A DNA stretch of 36,006 nucleotides from Actinomycetes bacterium. Lineage in GTDB: Bacteria > Actinomycetota > CALGFH01. The translations under genes and the position numbers were made by a program. Below, one piece after another: positions 27,924-35,896 of the stretch. Positions within the stretch are counted from its first letter, which is position 1; each line of letters opens with the position of its first letter. Location: the NCBI GenBank assembly GCA_036000965.1, contig DASYUT010000277.1:1-36006 (forward strand), in the 5' to 3' direction. The notes beneath the pieces are model-generated. The model did not search any database, was not told the origin of the DNA, and saw only the letters and a list, made by a program, of their open reading frames with translations.

Positions 27924-29446
27924 GACCGCAGGATCGCCTCGACGATCCCGTCGCGGAACTTCCCGTCGCTGTCTCGGGGCAGCTTGGTGAACCAGACCAG
28001 GTAGTACCGGTAGGGGCCGCCCCTGAGCTGGATGCTGCTCGACCGCTCCCGCCCGTCGGTCGCGGTCAGCCTCTTCCAGCCGCTCTCCAGGTCCGCCGGA
28101 TACTGGCCGGCCTCTTCGTTCGCGCCGTAGACAGTCACCTCGGCGCCCCCGGTCAGCAGGGTGAGGGCGAGCGAGCGGGCCTGCTGGGGCCTGCCCAGGT
28201 CGAGAATGAGGCCCACACCCCGCTTGTACGGTCCGAGGTCGCCGTCGTTGTACCCGGACGTCCTCCAGGCGCCGTCCTTGCTGCCGTCGATCGCGTTGCC
28301 GACCTGTCCCTCATTCTCCCGCTTGTCGGCGTCGGTGGTGTACGGGTCGAACGAGGTCGCGGCACTGACCTTCAGCGTCTCGCTGGTCGGCACGGCGCGC
28401 TCGGTGGTCGTAGGACCCGCCTTGGACTTGCCGCTGCCGCCAAGGATCGGCCCGACGGTCTTGGACAGGGTGAGCCCGACCACCACCAGCACGGCTGCGA
28501 GCCCGACCAGGACCAGGGTCCAGGCGAGCCAGCGCCCCTCGTGGCGGATGAAGCTCTCCTCCGGCTCCCCGGGGGCCTCGCGGGGCGGATCGGGTGGCTG
28601 GCGCACGATCGCCCGCGTGTCCCCGTCGTCGGCGGCCGCCGACCTGGCCAGCGCCGAGGCCATGGCCCGAGCGGTCGGGAAGCGGCGGTCGGGGTCGCGG
28701 GCCATCGCCCTGGTGACTACAGCGTCCAGCTCGCGAGGTACCCCGGCCCGCATCGAGCGGGGACCCATCGGGCTCGAGCCCCCGCGGCCGGCCACCGAGG
28801 GCGCCCGGCCGGTCAGCATCTCGAACAGGCAGGCACCCAGCCCGTAGACGTCGGCACGGCCGTCCACCTCGTCGCCCTCGGACAGCTCGGGGGCGAGGTG
28901 ACCGGAGACACCGAGGATCTCGCCGGTACGGGCCGGATCCTCCTCGGTGGCCGCCTTGGCGATCGAGAAGTCCGACACCTTCACCGTGCCGTCCTCGCAG
29001 ATCAGGATGTTGCCCGGCTTGAGGTTGCGGTGCACCACGCCGGCCCCGTGGGCGTAGTCGAGGGCGAGGGCGACCTCGCTGGCCAGCCGGGCCGCCTTGG
29101 CCGGGGGGAGCGGGCCGTGCCTGGCGAGCAGTTCGGCCAGGCTGGCGCCCTCGACCCACTCGAGGACGATGTAGGCGACGCCGTGCTGCTCGCCGGTGTC
29201 GTACAGCGCGACGATGCTCGGGTGGGTGAGGCGGGCGGCGTTCACAGCCTCCTCGGAGAAGCGGGCCCGGAAGCTCGGGTCGGCGGCCAGTTCCGGGTGC
29301 AGCACCTTGATGGCCACGTCGCGCCCGAGAACACGATCGTGACCACGCCAGACGCTGGTCATGCCACCAGATGCGAGTCGTTCGCTGAGCTCGTAGCGCT
29401 CAGCGAGGAGTCGGGGCAGACCGGAACCGACCTGCGACATGCTCAT
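27920..29446 (-). CDS. membrane pseudokinase with extracytoplasmic galactose-binding-like domain
   Basis: A 508-residue protein. Residues 15-270 are a Ser/Thr kinase fold: degenerate Gly loop ASGGMTSVW, VAIK lysine K47, HRNLKPGN in place of HRDxKxxN (N141 replaces the catalytic Asp), DFS (159-161) in place of DFG, and LAPE. Loss of the HRD aspartate marks it as a likely pseudokinase. A transmembrane helix (about 308-327) leads to a domain (about 355-508) with the look of a discoidin/F5-8C fold (NAIDGSKDGAWRT, VGLILDLGRPQQARSLAL). In M. tuberculosis a comparable pseudokinase, helix and outer domain are fused to MurJ (Rv3910), where PknB phosphorylation recruits FhaA. Here it is a separate gene, overlapping sigM by GTGA. 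Confidence 0.92.
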   Translation of the reverse strand: MSMSQVGSGLPRLLAERYELSERLASGGMTSVWRGHDRVLGRDVAIKVLHPELAADPSFRARFSEEAVNAARLTHPSIVALYDTGEQHGVAYIVLEWVEGASLAELLARHGPLPPAKAARLASEVALALDYAHGAGVVHRNLKPGNILICEDGTVKVSDFSIAKAATEEDPARTGEILGVSGHLAPELSEGDEVDGRADVYGLGACLFEMLTGRAPSVAGRGGSSPMGPRSMRAGVPRELDAVVTRAMARDPDRRFPTARAMASALARSAAADDGDTRAIVRQPPDPPREAPGEPEESFIRHEGRWLAWTLVLVGLAAVLVVVGLTLSKTVGPILGGSGKSKAGPTTTERAVPTSETLKVSAATSFDPYTTDADKRENEGQVGNAIDGSKDGAWRTSGYNDGDLGPYKRGVGLILDLGRPQQARSLALTLLTGGAEVTVYGANEEAGQYPADLESGWKRLTATDGRERSSSIQLRGGPYRYYLVWFTKLPRDSDGKFRDGIVEAILRS

Positions 29447-29491
29447 AGGCGAGGCAGCGGGGCGTTGGGCCCCGGAAATCGCGACAGGGGC

Positions 29492-29521
29492 AGTCTAGTG
29501 CACCGGGAAGCTTCCGTTCAT
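29492..29521 (-). promoter_or_regulatory. possible promoter for pseudokinase-sigM-anti-sigma operon
   Basis: On the minus strand ATGAAC (29521-29516), 18 nt, TAGACT (29497-29492). The -35 is poor, the -10 moderate. A GGAAGCTTCC palindrome lies in the spacer. The leader would be about 40 nt. Confidence 0.3.
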
Positions 29522-29585
29522 CCGGATGGCCGCGGTCGCGCCCGTTCCCTTCCGGACCGGGGCTGGCAGCGGTGCCGACCCCTGA

Positions 29586-29800
29586 CGAGACCAGGAAGGC
29601 CCGGCAGCGGCGCCGACCGGGCCCGGACCGCCGACCGGTCCGAACCACGGAGGGGCCGCGGCGCACCGACCGGGTCCGAACCACGGAGGGGCCGCAGCGC
29701 ACCGACCGGGTCCGACCAGGAGAGGCGGCAGGCGGCACCGACCGGGTCCGGACCAGGAGTGGCCGGCACCGACCGACCAGGAAGGCCCGGCAGCATTGCC
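29586..29800. repeat. non-coding tandem repeats of about 36 nt
   Basis: This fills most of the 379-nt gap (29447-29825) between the NlpC/P60 and pseudokinase genes. Units beginning CGACCGGGTCCG start at about 29632, 29667, 29703 and 29739 (35, 36, 36 and 31 nt) and carry alternating interiors (AACCACGGAGGGGCCGC or ACCAGGAG-like). A flanking phrase GACCAGGAAGGCCCGGCAGC occurs at 29589 and again at 29774. No coding frame is supported. Confidence 0.85.
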
Positions 29801-29825
29801 GGCCATGGACCGGAAGGAGGCGGCA

Positions 29826-31058
29826 TCAGCCGGTCGGGCGGACGGCGCCGATGTAGTCCGACCGGCCGATCGAGCTGATGCGGATGCTGGCGCCGGTGTA
29901 GGGGGCCTCGACCATCAGGCCGCGGCCGACGTACATGCCGACGTGGTGGATGCTGCTCGGATCGGAGGTGTTGTCGGCGAAGAACAGCAGGTCGCCCGGT
30001 GCCAGGTCGACGAGGTCGACGTGGGGTCCCGTGTACCACTGGGACCGGCTGGTGCGGGGCAGCGAGAGCCCGGCGCGCCCGTACGCGGTCATGACCAGCC
30101 CGGAGCAGTCGAAGCTTCCCGGCCCGGTGGCACCCCAGGCGTAGGGCTTGCCGAGCTGGGCCAGCGCGTGGCGCACGGCACGGCGCGCAGTCCGGGAGGA
30201 GTGCCGTCCGAGCCCAGGGTCGGCCCACCACCCGGCCGACCGGCCCGACAGCGCGCCCTGCGCCCTGGCCCGCGCCCTCGCCGCCCTGGCCCGGGCGGCC
30301 CGCTCGGCCGCGAGCCGGCGGGCGAGGGCGCGCCGGCGCAGCTCCTCCTGGCGCCGGCGCTCCTCCTCCACGGCCCGCTTGACGGCTCGGTTGACCCGCG
30401 CCAGGTAGCTCCGCTGGCTGGCCAGGCGGGCCTCGATCTCCTTGCGCTGCCGGTCCAGGCGGGACTGCAGGTCCTCCTGGGCACGCCGCTGGCGGGCCAG
30501 GTCGCTGGCGACCGCGTTGAGCACTCGCTTGGCCTGCTCGACCCGGGCGATCGCCTCGCTGTCGGCGTCCATCACACCGGACTGGTACCTGACCTGGGTG
30601 AGCGCGTCGTGGATCTCGACCGCGCCGAGCAGCTGGCCAAGCGAGGCCGCCGGCCCGTGCACGTAGATGGCTCGGGCCCGCTGGTCGAGGAGGAGCTGGG
30701 CCGCCTCGAGCTGGCGCTGGGCAACCTCGAGGCGCTGCCCGGTCGCGCGCTGCTCGGCCCGGGTCCGGTCGAGCGCCTCGCGGTTGGCGTTGTAGTCTTC
30801 GACCAGCCGCCCGACCTGAGCGTTCATCCGGTCGATGGTCCGCTGGACGCGGACCGCCTCGTCGCGGAGTCGGGTGATCTTGCGGGCCGGGGTCTCGCGC
30901 GGCGCGGCGCTCACCGGCTGCTCCACTCCGCCCACGACCACGCCGAGGGCGGCCAGCACGAACAGGGCGTTCCGGAGATGGCGCAGGGGAAGGCTCCAGG
31001 TCTCGGGGCTGCGGCAGGCGGAAGTTCTCCCATCCCGGAGAGCAAATTTCAAGCACAT
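29826..31058 (-). CDS. NlpC/P60 family peptidoglycan endopeptidase with coiled coil
   Basis: Up to 410 residues. A signal peptide is seen at LRHLRNALFVLAALGVVVGG...PVSA (residues 25-51 from the ATG). A long coiled coil (about 55-265, rich in Arg/Glu/Ala) and a short linker lead to the C-terminal NlpC/P60 domain with catalytic Cys in SFDCSGLV (C318) and His in HHVGMYVG (H372). The layout is that of secreted RipA/CwlO-type cell-separation hydrolases. The start is unsettled: ATG 31058 gives 24 residues before the signal peptide and has no Shine-Dalgarno; CTG 30986 has GGAG 7 nt upstream and gives a textbook signal peptide MRHLRNALFV. It lies between the murJ fusion and the pseudokinase gene. Confidence 0.9.
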   Translation of the reverse strand: MCLKFALRDGRTSACRSPETWSLPLRHLRNALFVLAALGVVVGGVEQPVSAAPRETPARKITRLRDEAVRVQRTIDRMNAQVGRLVEDYNANREALDRTRAEQRATGQRLEVAQRQLEAAQLLLDQRARAIYVHGPAASLGQLLGAVEIHDALTQVRYQSGVMDADSEAIARVEQAKRVLNAVASDLARQRRAQEDLQSRLDRQRKEIEARLASQRSYLARVNRAVKRAVEEERRRQEELRRRALARRLAAERAARARAARARARAQGALSGRSAGWWADPGLGRHSSRTARRAVRHALAQLGKPYAWGATGPGSFDCSGLVMTAYGRAGLSLPRTSRSQWYTGPHVDLVDLAPGDLLFFADNTSDPSSIHHVGMYVGRGLMVEAPYTGASIRISSIGRSDYIGAVRPTG

Positions 31059-31115
31059 CGAGATGATTATTTTTTTCAGGAGTTTCGATACGTTATGCTA
31101 AATGAGACTATTTCG
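31040..31115. promoter_or_regulatory. AT-rich island at the start of the NlpC/P60 gene
   Basis: About 75 nt of low G+C (a run of seven T at 31070-31076, many A/T words) in otherwise very GC-rich DNA. On the minus strand it offers several -10-like words (TAGCAT, AATAAT). It probably contains the NlpC/P60 promoter, but no single -35/-10 pair stands out. Confidence 0.4.
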
Positions 31116-31125
31116 GAAATGGAGC

Positions 31126-31236
31126 CGCCGCCGGGCCGGAAAGCGCCGCTGCGCCGCCGGGCTGGAAAGGCCGGTGCGCCCGCCGGGCCGCTGCGCCGCA
31201 TGGCCGGGGCGCCGCCTGGCCGGAAGGGCCGGTGCG
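31126..31236. repeat. GC-rich imperfect repeats after the murJ stop
   Basis: Phrases such as GGAAAGGCCGGTGCGC and GGAAGGGCCGGTGCGC, and GCCGCTGCGCCGCCGGG-like words, recur two to three times between the DUF6049-MurJ stop and the AT-rich island. No gene is seen. Confidence 0.6.
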
Positions 31237-31237
31237 C

Positions 31238-34200
31238 TCAGGCGCGGGTGCGGGCCCGGCGGCGCTGCGCGATCGCGAACAGGAGCCGGAGCTCCTCGAT
31301 GCGAAGCCCCCGTGCGGCGGCGAGGTAGGTGACGACGCCGGCCAGGACGCCGGCGAGCACCACGGTGAAGTCGGCCAGCAGGCCAGGGCCGAGCAGGCGG
31401 CCGGTCGCGCCGGCGGCCGCGGCCGCCACCACGCCCATCACGACGCTCGCGGCCAGCATGCGGGCGACCGCGCCCATGACGCGGCCGGCGTCGATCCCAC
31501 CGATCCGGCGTGAGAGCGCGGAGAGCAGCAGGGCCGCGCCGACGGTGTAGGAGATCGCGTGCCCCGCGGCCAGGCCGGGCACCTTCCACGGCGTGGGCAG
31601 CAGGCTGAACAGGAGCAGGTCGAGCACGACGTTGACCGCCGCCGCGACCAGGTTGAGGCGGAACACCGTCCGAGTGTCCTGCAGGGCGTAGAAGGCGCGC
31701 AGGGTCAGTTGGAAGGTCGAGAACGGGACCAGGCCGAGCACGAACACGATCAGCACGCGGGTGAGCAGGAGCTGGCTGTCGCTGCCCTGCTTCACCACGC
31801 CGTGGACGAGCAGCAGCTGCACGATCGGCCCGGCCAGGGCCAGGTAGCCGACCGCTGCGGGCAGCAGCACGGCGGCGGTCAGCCGGACCCCGCGCGAGAC
31901 CGCCGACCGGAACGCGTCCCAGTCCTTGGCGACTGCGTGCTCGCTCATCTGCGGGAGCAGGGCGGTGATCACCGACACCGCGAACACCCCGTGGGGGAGC
32001 TGGAAGAAGATGAACGCCGTGGTGTACGCGGTGTAGCCGCCCTTGACGCCGTAGGCGAGGACCGGCGTGATCAGGTAGCGCAGCTGGTTGACGACCACGT
32101 AGCCGATAGTGAACGCCGACAGGGCGGCCATCTTGCGCATGGCCGGGTCGCGCACGTCCCAGACCCAGCGGTAGCGGAAGCCGATCCTGCGCAAGAACGG
32201 CCACTGCACCATCGTCATGGCCACGACCCCAGCCGTGGTGCCGAGCCCGAGCAGGAGCTTCTGGCCGGTGGTGACCTCGCCCAGCTGGGGGACCTGGCTG
32301 CCCACCAGCAGGTGGAAGGTGACGCCGACGGCGATCACGACGAGGTTGTTCAGGATGGGCGCGAACATCGGCACGCCGAAGCGCCGGTTGGCGTTCAGCA
32401 GCCCGGTCATGACCGCGCCGACGCCGTAGAAGACGATCTGGGGCATGAACATGGCCAGGAGCTGCCCGCCGACCTGCTGCGCCTGGGCCTCCTGGACCGG
32501 GTCCCCACCGTGGATGTAGAGCTTGATGATCCAGGGCGCGGACGCCATCGTCGCCAGCGCGAGCAGGCCGAGAACGACGAACGTCACCGTCATCACCGAG
32601 CGGGCGACATGCCAGGCCGCCTCCCGGCCGCGGGTCCGGCGCACCTCGACGAACAGCGGCACGAAGATCGACGACAGGATCCCGCCCAGGACCAGCTCGT
32701 AGATGATGTTCGGGGTGGTGTTGGCGACGTTGTAGGTGTCGGCCAGCTTGCTCTCGGCCACGCCCAAGGTCGCGACCAGCACGATCACCCGGAGCATGCC
32801 GGTGACGCGGCTCAGCAGCGTGCCCACGGCCATGATCCCGGTCGAGCGGGCCAGGCTCGGCTCCTCCGGTTCCTGCTCCGGGCCCGCCTCCTCACCCGGG
32901 CCCGGCGGTGGGGCTGGTCCAGCAGGCATGGACGCGGAGGCGGTACCGCCCGGCCCCGGGGCCTCGGCGGCCCAGGCGGCGCCCAGCCCCACGGCCTCGG
33001 CGGTCCCGGCGCCCAGCCCCACGGCCTCGGCGGCCGTGGGCGCGGCGGTGCCGGGCTCGGCGGTCCCGGCTCCGGAGACCTCGGCGCCGGGGCCGGAGGG
33101 TCTGCGCGGGCGTCGGCGCTTGACCCGGCGGCCTCCGCGCGGGCGTCGGCGGCTCAGGCGCCGGCCCCACCACAAGAGCAGGAACCCGGCCGTCCCGCCG
33201 GTGAGGGCGAGGGCAACCCTGCTGAAGGCCGTCGAGACCAGGACCATCTCGGCACTGGCCACGGTGAATGCTCCGTCCGGGGTCAGCACCTCCACCAGGA
33301 TCGGGAAGGTCCCGGTCGTCCTGGTGCTCACCTGCACGGTCTGGGTGGTGGCGCGCTTGGGCTCGACGGTGAACGACTGCGCGGTCACCGGCAGGTCGAC
33401 CTTTGGCGACGACACCCGGATCACCAGGGTCAGCCGCTGGTCGCTCGTGTTGGTGACCCGGATCGGGATCGGTCCCTGGCGGGCTGTGAGCGTGAACCGG
33501 GTCTTCTCGACGCTCACCTGCCGGTAGAACGCCTCGATGCCGAGCTCGACCGACTGGGCGAAGGAGCGGCGCCGGCCCTGGTGCGAGTTGCCCCGCCAGT
33601 CGCTCGACTCGGCGATCAGCAGGTTGCGGTCGAAGACGGCGAGCGGTGGGTAGTCCGGGCCGACCACACGCTCGAAGCTGGTCAGCTTGGCCCGGGCGCC
33701 GGCGACGCCCCGCAGGAAGTCGCGGGGCAGCCCCTGGGCCACCTCGGCGGCGGTGACCGGCGCGAGCTGGCGCGACCCCGTGCCCGGTCCTTGCGGCACC
33801 TGGCTGGCCAGGTCGGTGGCGTGCTCGAGCTGCAGCCAGGGCGCGCTGGTCAGGCCGCGCACCAGCGCCCGGAAGAAGGCGGGGGCCGGGCGCCAGGTGT
33901 GCTGCTGCGGCGCGAGCAGGATGCCCCGGGGCGCGGGCCGGTTCCCCCCAGGCCGCTCGAGCCAGACCACGGCGGTCTCGGCCAGGACCCGCTGGGCCCA
34001 TTCGGCCGGGGTGGTCGTGGCCGGCCGGCCGGCCGGGGGGGTCGTGGCCCGGCGGTCGGACAGCGCCGCGGACAGCGCCTGGTCGGGGACGAGGGCGAGC
34101 CGCGGCTGCCCGGCGCCCGCGCTCAGGTTGACGGTGGCGTTCGGGGTGACGTCGCCCTCGGCGGGCCTGGCCAGCCGGCTGGCGTCCAGCACCACGGTCT

Positions 34201-35233
34201 CGGCCGAGGTGCGGGCCAGCGGCCGGAGGGTGGCGGCGTCGATGGCGCCGCTCACCGGCCAGGCCAGGCTGGTGTCGGGCGCGACGCCGGTCTGAGCCTG
34301 GATGGCCTGGCGGCCGGCCAGGATCGCGGCGAGCGCCTCGGACTCCATCCCTGACCGGGCCAGGGCGGGCAGGTCGCCGTCGGCGTAGGCGATCGTGCCC
34401 GGCCGGTTCTGCCCGATCGCCCGGCGCAGGTTGGCCATGAACTGCTGCGAGGTCTTGGACTGGATGCTGCCCGCCGCGTATTGCTTGACACCCAACTGGG
34501 TGCGGACGACCCAGGCGGCGCCCATCGCGGTCGCCTCCTCGGTAAGGAGGGCGTCCACCATCATCGTCACCCCCCCCGCAGCCGGCCTGGCGAGCTCCTC
34601 CGCCATCGCCCCGAGCGGCGCCCGGGTGGCGAGCTGCACGGCCAGGCTCGAGTCGACGAAGTCCCCGCTCGAGCTCCGGTGCGAACGGTCGTGGAGCGGC
34701 ACGAGCAGGGCGGCGTGCAGGCGGTTGCGGACCTGCTCGCTCACGTAGACGACGAAGGTGCTGACCGTGGCGGTCACCGGCCCGGCGCTGGTCTGGGCCC
34801 GGACCCGCAGGGCCGCCGGGAGCACGGCGCCGGGCAGGTCGCCGCGCCCGGGCAGCGCGACCGGCTGGCCCTTCACACTAATCGCGCTCCTGGGGCTGAC
34901 CACGCCGCCAGGCACCTCGAAGGTGTCCAGCCAGGTGCGCAGGCCGGCCTGGCCGGGATCGTCGACCAGGGTCTGGAACTGGGACCGGAACCGGACCGGC
35001 GCGCCCACCCAGGTCTGGACGGTCAGGTTCCGCAGCGGCTCGGACCCGTGGTTGGTGACCAGCAGCCGCCACCGCAGCGGCGACTGCGGGTTCACCCAGG
35101 GAGAGATCTCCTGCAGGCCGGCGGTCACGACCGGGGGCTGCTGTTGCTGGGCGTGAGCGGGGGCGGCCAGGCCCGGCGCGGCAACGGCCAGGACGGCGGC
35201 CACCGCGAGCGATGCGGCGAGCCGGCGGATCAC
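31238..35233 (-). CDS. murJ: DUF6049-like protein fused to lipid II flippase MurJ
   Basis: One uninterrupted frame of 1331 residues. Residues 1-28 are a signal peptide (IRRLAASLAVAAVLAVAAPG...AHA). Residues about 30-665 are an extracytoplasmic region like the DUF6049 protein (Rv3909) normally encoded just before murJ. A transmembrane helix (about 668-688) is followed by a very basic patch (RRRPRGGRRVKRRRPRRP) and a 90-residue Ala/Gly/Pro linker. From about 785 the 14-helix MurJ/MviN flippase begins (STGIMAVGTLLSRVTGMLR, ADTYNVANTTPNIIYELVLGG) and runs to a basic end. Start GTG 35233 overlaps the NUDIX stop as GTGA. No stop or Shine-Dalgarno-linked start separates the two halves, though a GTG in the linker or the ATG for MPAGPAPPP at about 32930 could begin a separate MurJ. 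Confidence 0.9.
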   Translation of the reverse strand: MIRRLAASLAVAAVLAVAAPGLAAPAHAQQQQPPVVTAGLQEISPWVNPQSPLRWRLLVTNHGSEPLRNLTVQTWVGAPVRFRSQFQTLVDDPGQAGLRTWLDTFEVPGGVVSPRSAISVKGQPVALPGRGDLPGAVLPAALRVRAQTSAGPVTATVSTFVVYVSEQVRNRLHAALLVPLHDRSHRSSSGDFVDSSLAVQLATRAPLGAMAEELARPAAGGVTMMVDALLTEEATAMGAAWVVRTQLGVKQYAAGSIQSKTSQQFMANLRRAIGQNRPGTIAYADGDLPALARSGMESEALAAILAGRQAIQAQTGVAPDTSLAWPVSGAIDAATLRPLARTSAETVVLDASRLARPAEGDVTPNATVNLSAGAGQPRLALVPDQALSAALSDRRATTPPAGRPATTTPAEWAQRVLAETAVVWLERPGGNRPAPRGILLAPQQHTWRPAPAFFRALVRGLTSAPWLQLEHATDLASQVPQGPGTGSRQLAPVTAAEVAQGLPRDFLRGVAGARAKLTSFERVVGPDYPPLAVFDRNLLIAESSDWRGNSHQGRRRSFAQSVELGIEAFYRQVSVEKTRFTLTARQGPIPIRVTNTSDQRLTLVIRVSSPKVDLPVTAQSFTVEPKRATTQTVQVSTRTTGTFPILVEVLTPDGAFTVASAEMVLVSTAFSRVALALTGGTAGFLLLWWGRRLSRRRPRGGRRVKRRRPRRPSGPGAEVSGAGTAEPGTAAPTAAEAVGLGAGTAEAVGLGAAWAAEAPGPGGTASASMPAGPAPPPGPGEEAGPEQEPEEPSLARSTGIMAVGTLLSRVTGMLRVIVLVATLGVAESKLADTYNVANTTPNIIYELVLGGILSSIFVPLFVEVRRTRGREAAWHVARSVMTVTFVVLGLLALATMASAPWIIKLYIHGGDPVQEAQAQQVGGQLLAMFMPQIVFYGVGAVMTGLLNANRRFGVPMFAPILNNLVVIAVGVTFHLLVGSQVPQLGEVTTGQKLLLGLGTTAGVVAMTMVQWPFLRRIGFRYRWVWDVRDPAMRKMAALSAFTIGYVVVNQLRYLITPVLAYGVKGGYTAYTTAFIFFQLPHGVFAVSVITALLPQMSEHAVAKDWDAFRSAVSRGVRLTAAVLLPAAVGYLALAGPIVQLLLVHGVVKQGSDSQLLLTRVLIVFVLGLVPFSTFQLTLRAFYALQDTRTVFRLNLVAAAVNVVLDLLLFSLLPTPWKVPGLAAGHAISYTVGAALLLSALSRRIGGIDAGRVMGAVARMLAASVVMGVVAAAAAGATGRLLGPGLLADFTVVLAGVLAGVVTYLAAARGLRIEELRLLFAIAQRRRARTRA

Positions 35234-35679
35234 CCGGCCACGCCCTGATCGGCCAGCGCGCCGGCGATCAGGTCCAGCAGGCGGCGCTCGTTCGCGAACG
35301 TCATGGCACGACGGGCCTGCTCGGGGCTGAACCAGCTGGCGTCCTCCATCTCGGCGTCGTGCAGGGCGAAGTCGCCGCCGACGGCCCGCATCAGGAAGTA
35401 GTGGACGAACTTGTGGTACCGGGTCTGCTCCGGAGCCCACACGAACCAGTAGTCGATGGTGTCGAGCGGGCCGAGCAGCTGGACCTCCAGCCCGGTCTCC
35501 TCCTGCACCTCGCGCAGGGCCGTCTCGGCCACCGTCTCCCCGGTCTCCTGCTGGCCCTTTGGCAGCGTCCACTGCAGCGCGCCTCGAGACGACCTGTGAG
35601 CGACCAGGGCGACCGGGGCATCGGGCCGCGGCTCGGCCAGGACCACCCCGCCGGCCGACGTGGCACGGGCGGTCTTCAT
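35230..35679 (-). CDS. NUDIX hydrolase, MutT4-like
   Basis: A 149-residue NUDIX hydrolase with a complete Nudix box GQQETGETVAETALREVQEE followed by TGL (G-x5-E-x7-RE-x2-EE-x-G). It begins KTARATSAGGVVLAE, the usual first strand. Members remove pyrophosphate-linked groups from nucleotides; the position before the Rv3909/Rv3910-like gene matches mutT4 (Rv3908). ATG 35679 is chosen because family sequence starts there; the frame is open to 35826 through low-complexity sequence. Its stop overlaps the next gene's GTG. Substrate is unknown. Confidence 0.93.
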   Translation of the reverse strand: MKTARATSAGGVVLAEPRPDAPVALVAHRSSRGALQWTLPKGQQETGETVAETALREVQEETGLEVQLLGPLDTIDYWFVWAPEQTRYHKFVHYFLMRAVGGDFALHDAEMEDASWFSPEQARRAMTFANERRLLDLIAGALADQGVAG

Positions 35680-35720
35680 GTGCTCGGCCGTGGCAGGGTG
35701 AGGGCAGCAGCCGTCCTCGG

Positions 35721-35896
35721 TCGATGTGGGGGAACTCGCTCTGGCGTGGCGTGCCCGACCGGCGGTCCTGGTTCGATGTGGGGGGAGCTCGCTCCCCCCA
35801 CGGCCCCCCAAGAGCGCCTGCGCCATGGTTCGGGGGGAACCGCGGCCACCAGGTACACGCTCCCCCCACGGCCCCCCAAGAGCGCCTGTGCCATGG
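35721..35896. repeat. repeats and a strong inverted repeat in the NUDIX-xdhC gap
   Basis: A 39-nt direct repeat, CGCTCCCCCCACGGCCCCCC followed by AAGAGCGCCTG and YGCCATGG, occurs at 35790-35828 and 35858-35896 with one mismatch. A second pair, TCGATGTGGGGG followed by RARCTCGCTC, begins near 35720 and 35773. GGGGGGAGC-TC-GCTCCCCCC (35780-35799) is a 9-bp perfect inverted repeat. The second copy of the long repeat ends in the ATG of the right-hand gene. Confidence 0.85.

Noticed and set aside
31069-31077. T-run as a plus-strand rho-independent terminator
   Set aside because: No hairpin precedes it and no plus-strand gene ends nearby.
30990-31110. c-di-AMP (ydaO-type) riboswitch upstream of the NlpC/P60 gene
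   Set aside because: Such riboswitches often precede cell-wall hydrolase genes in Actinomycetota, but the conserved GGGGGAACC and GGGGUGAAUC-like blocks are absent here.
31559-34354. 931-codon plus-strand frame opposite DUF6049-MurJ
   Set aside because: Antisense shadow; His/Gln/Arg/Gly-rich with no recognisable motif, while the minus strand encodes clear MurJ helices.
35233-35869. Upstream extension of the DUF6049-MurJ frame
   Set aside because: It runs through the NUDIX gene in another frame. GTG 35233 begins a signal peptide and overlaps the NUDIX stop.
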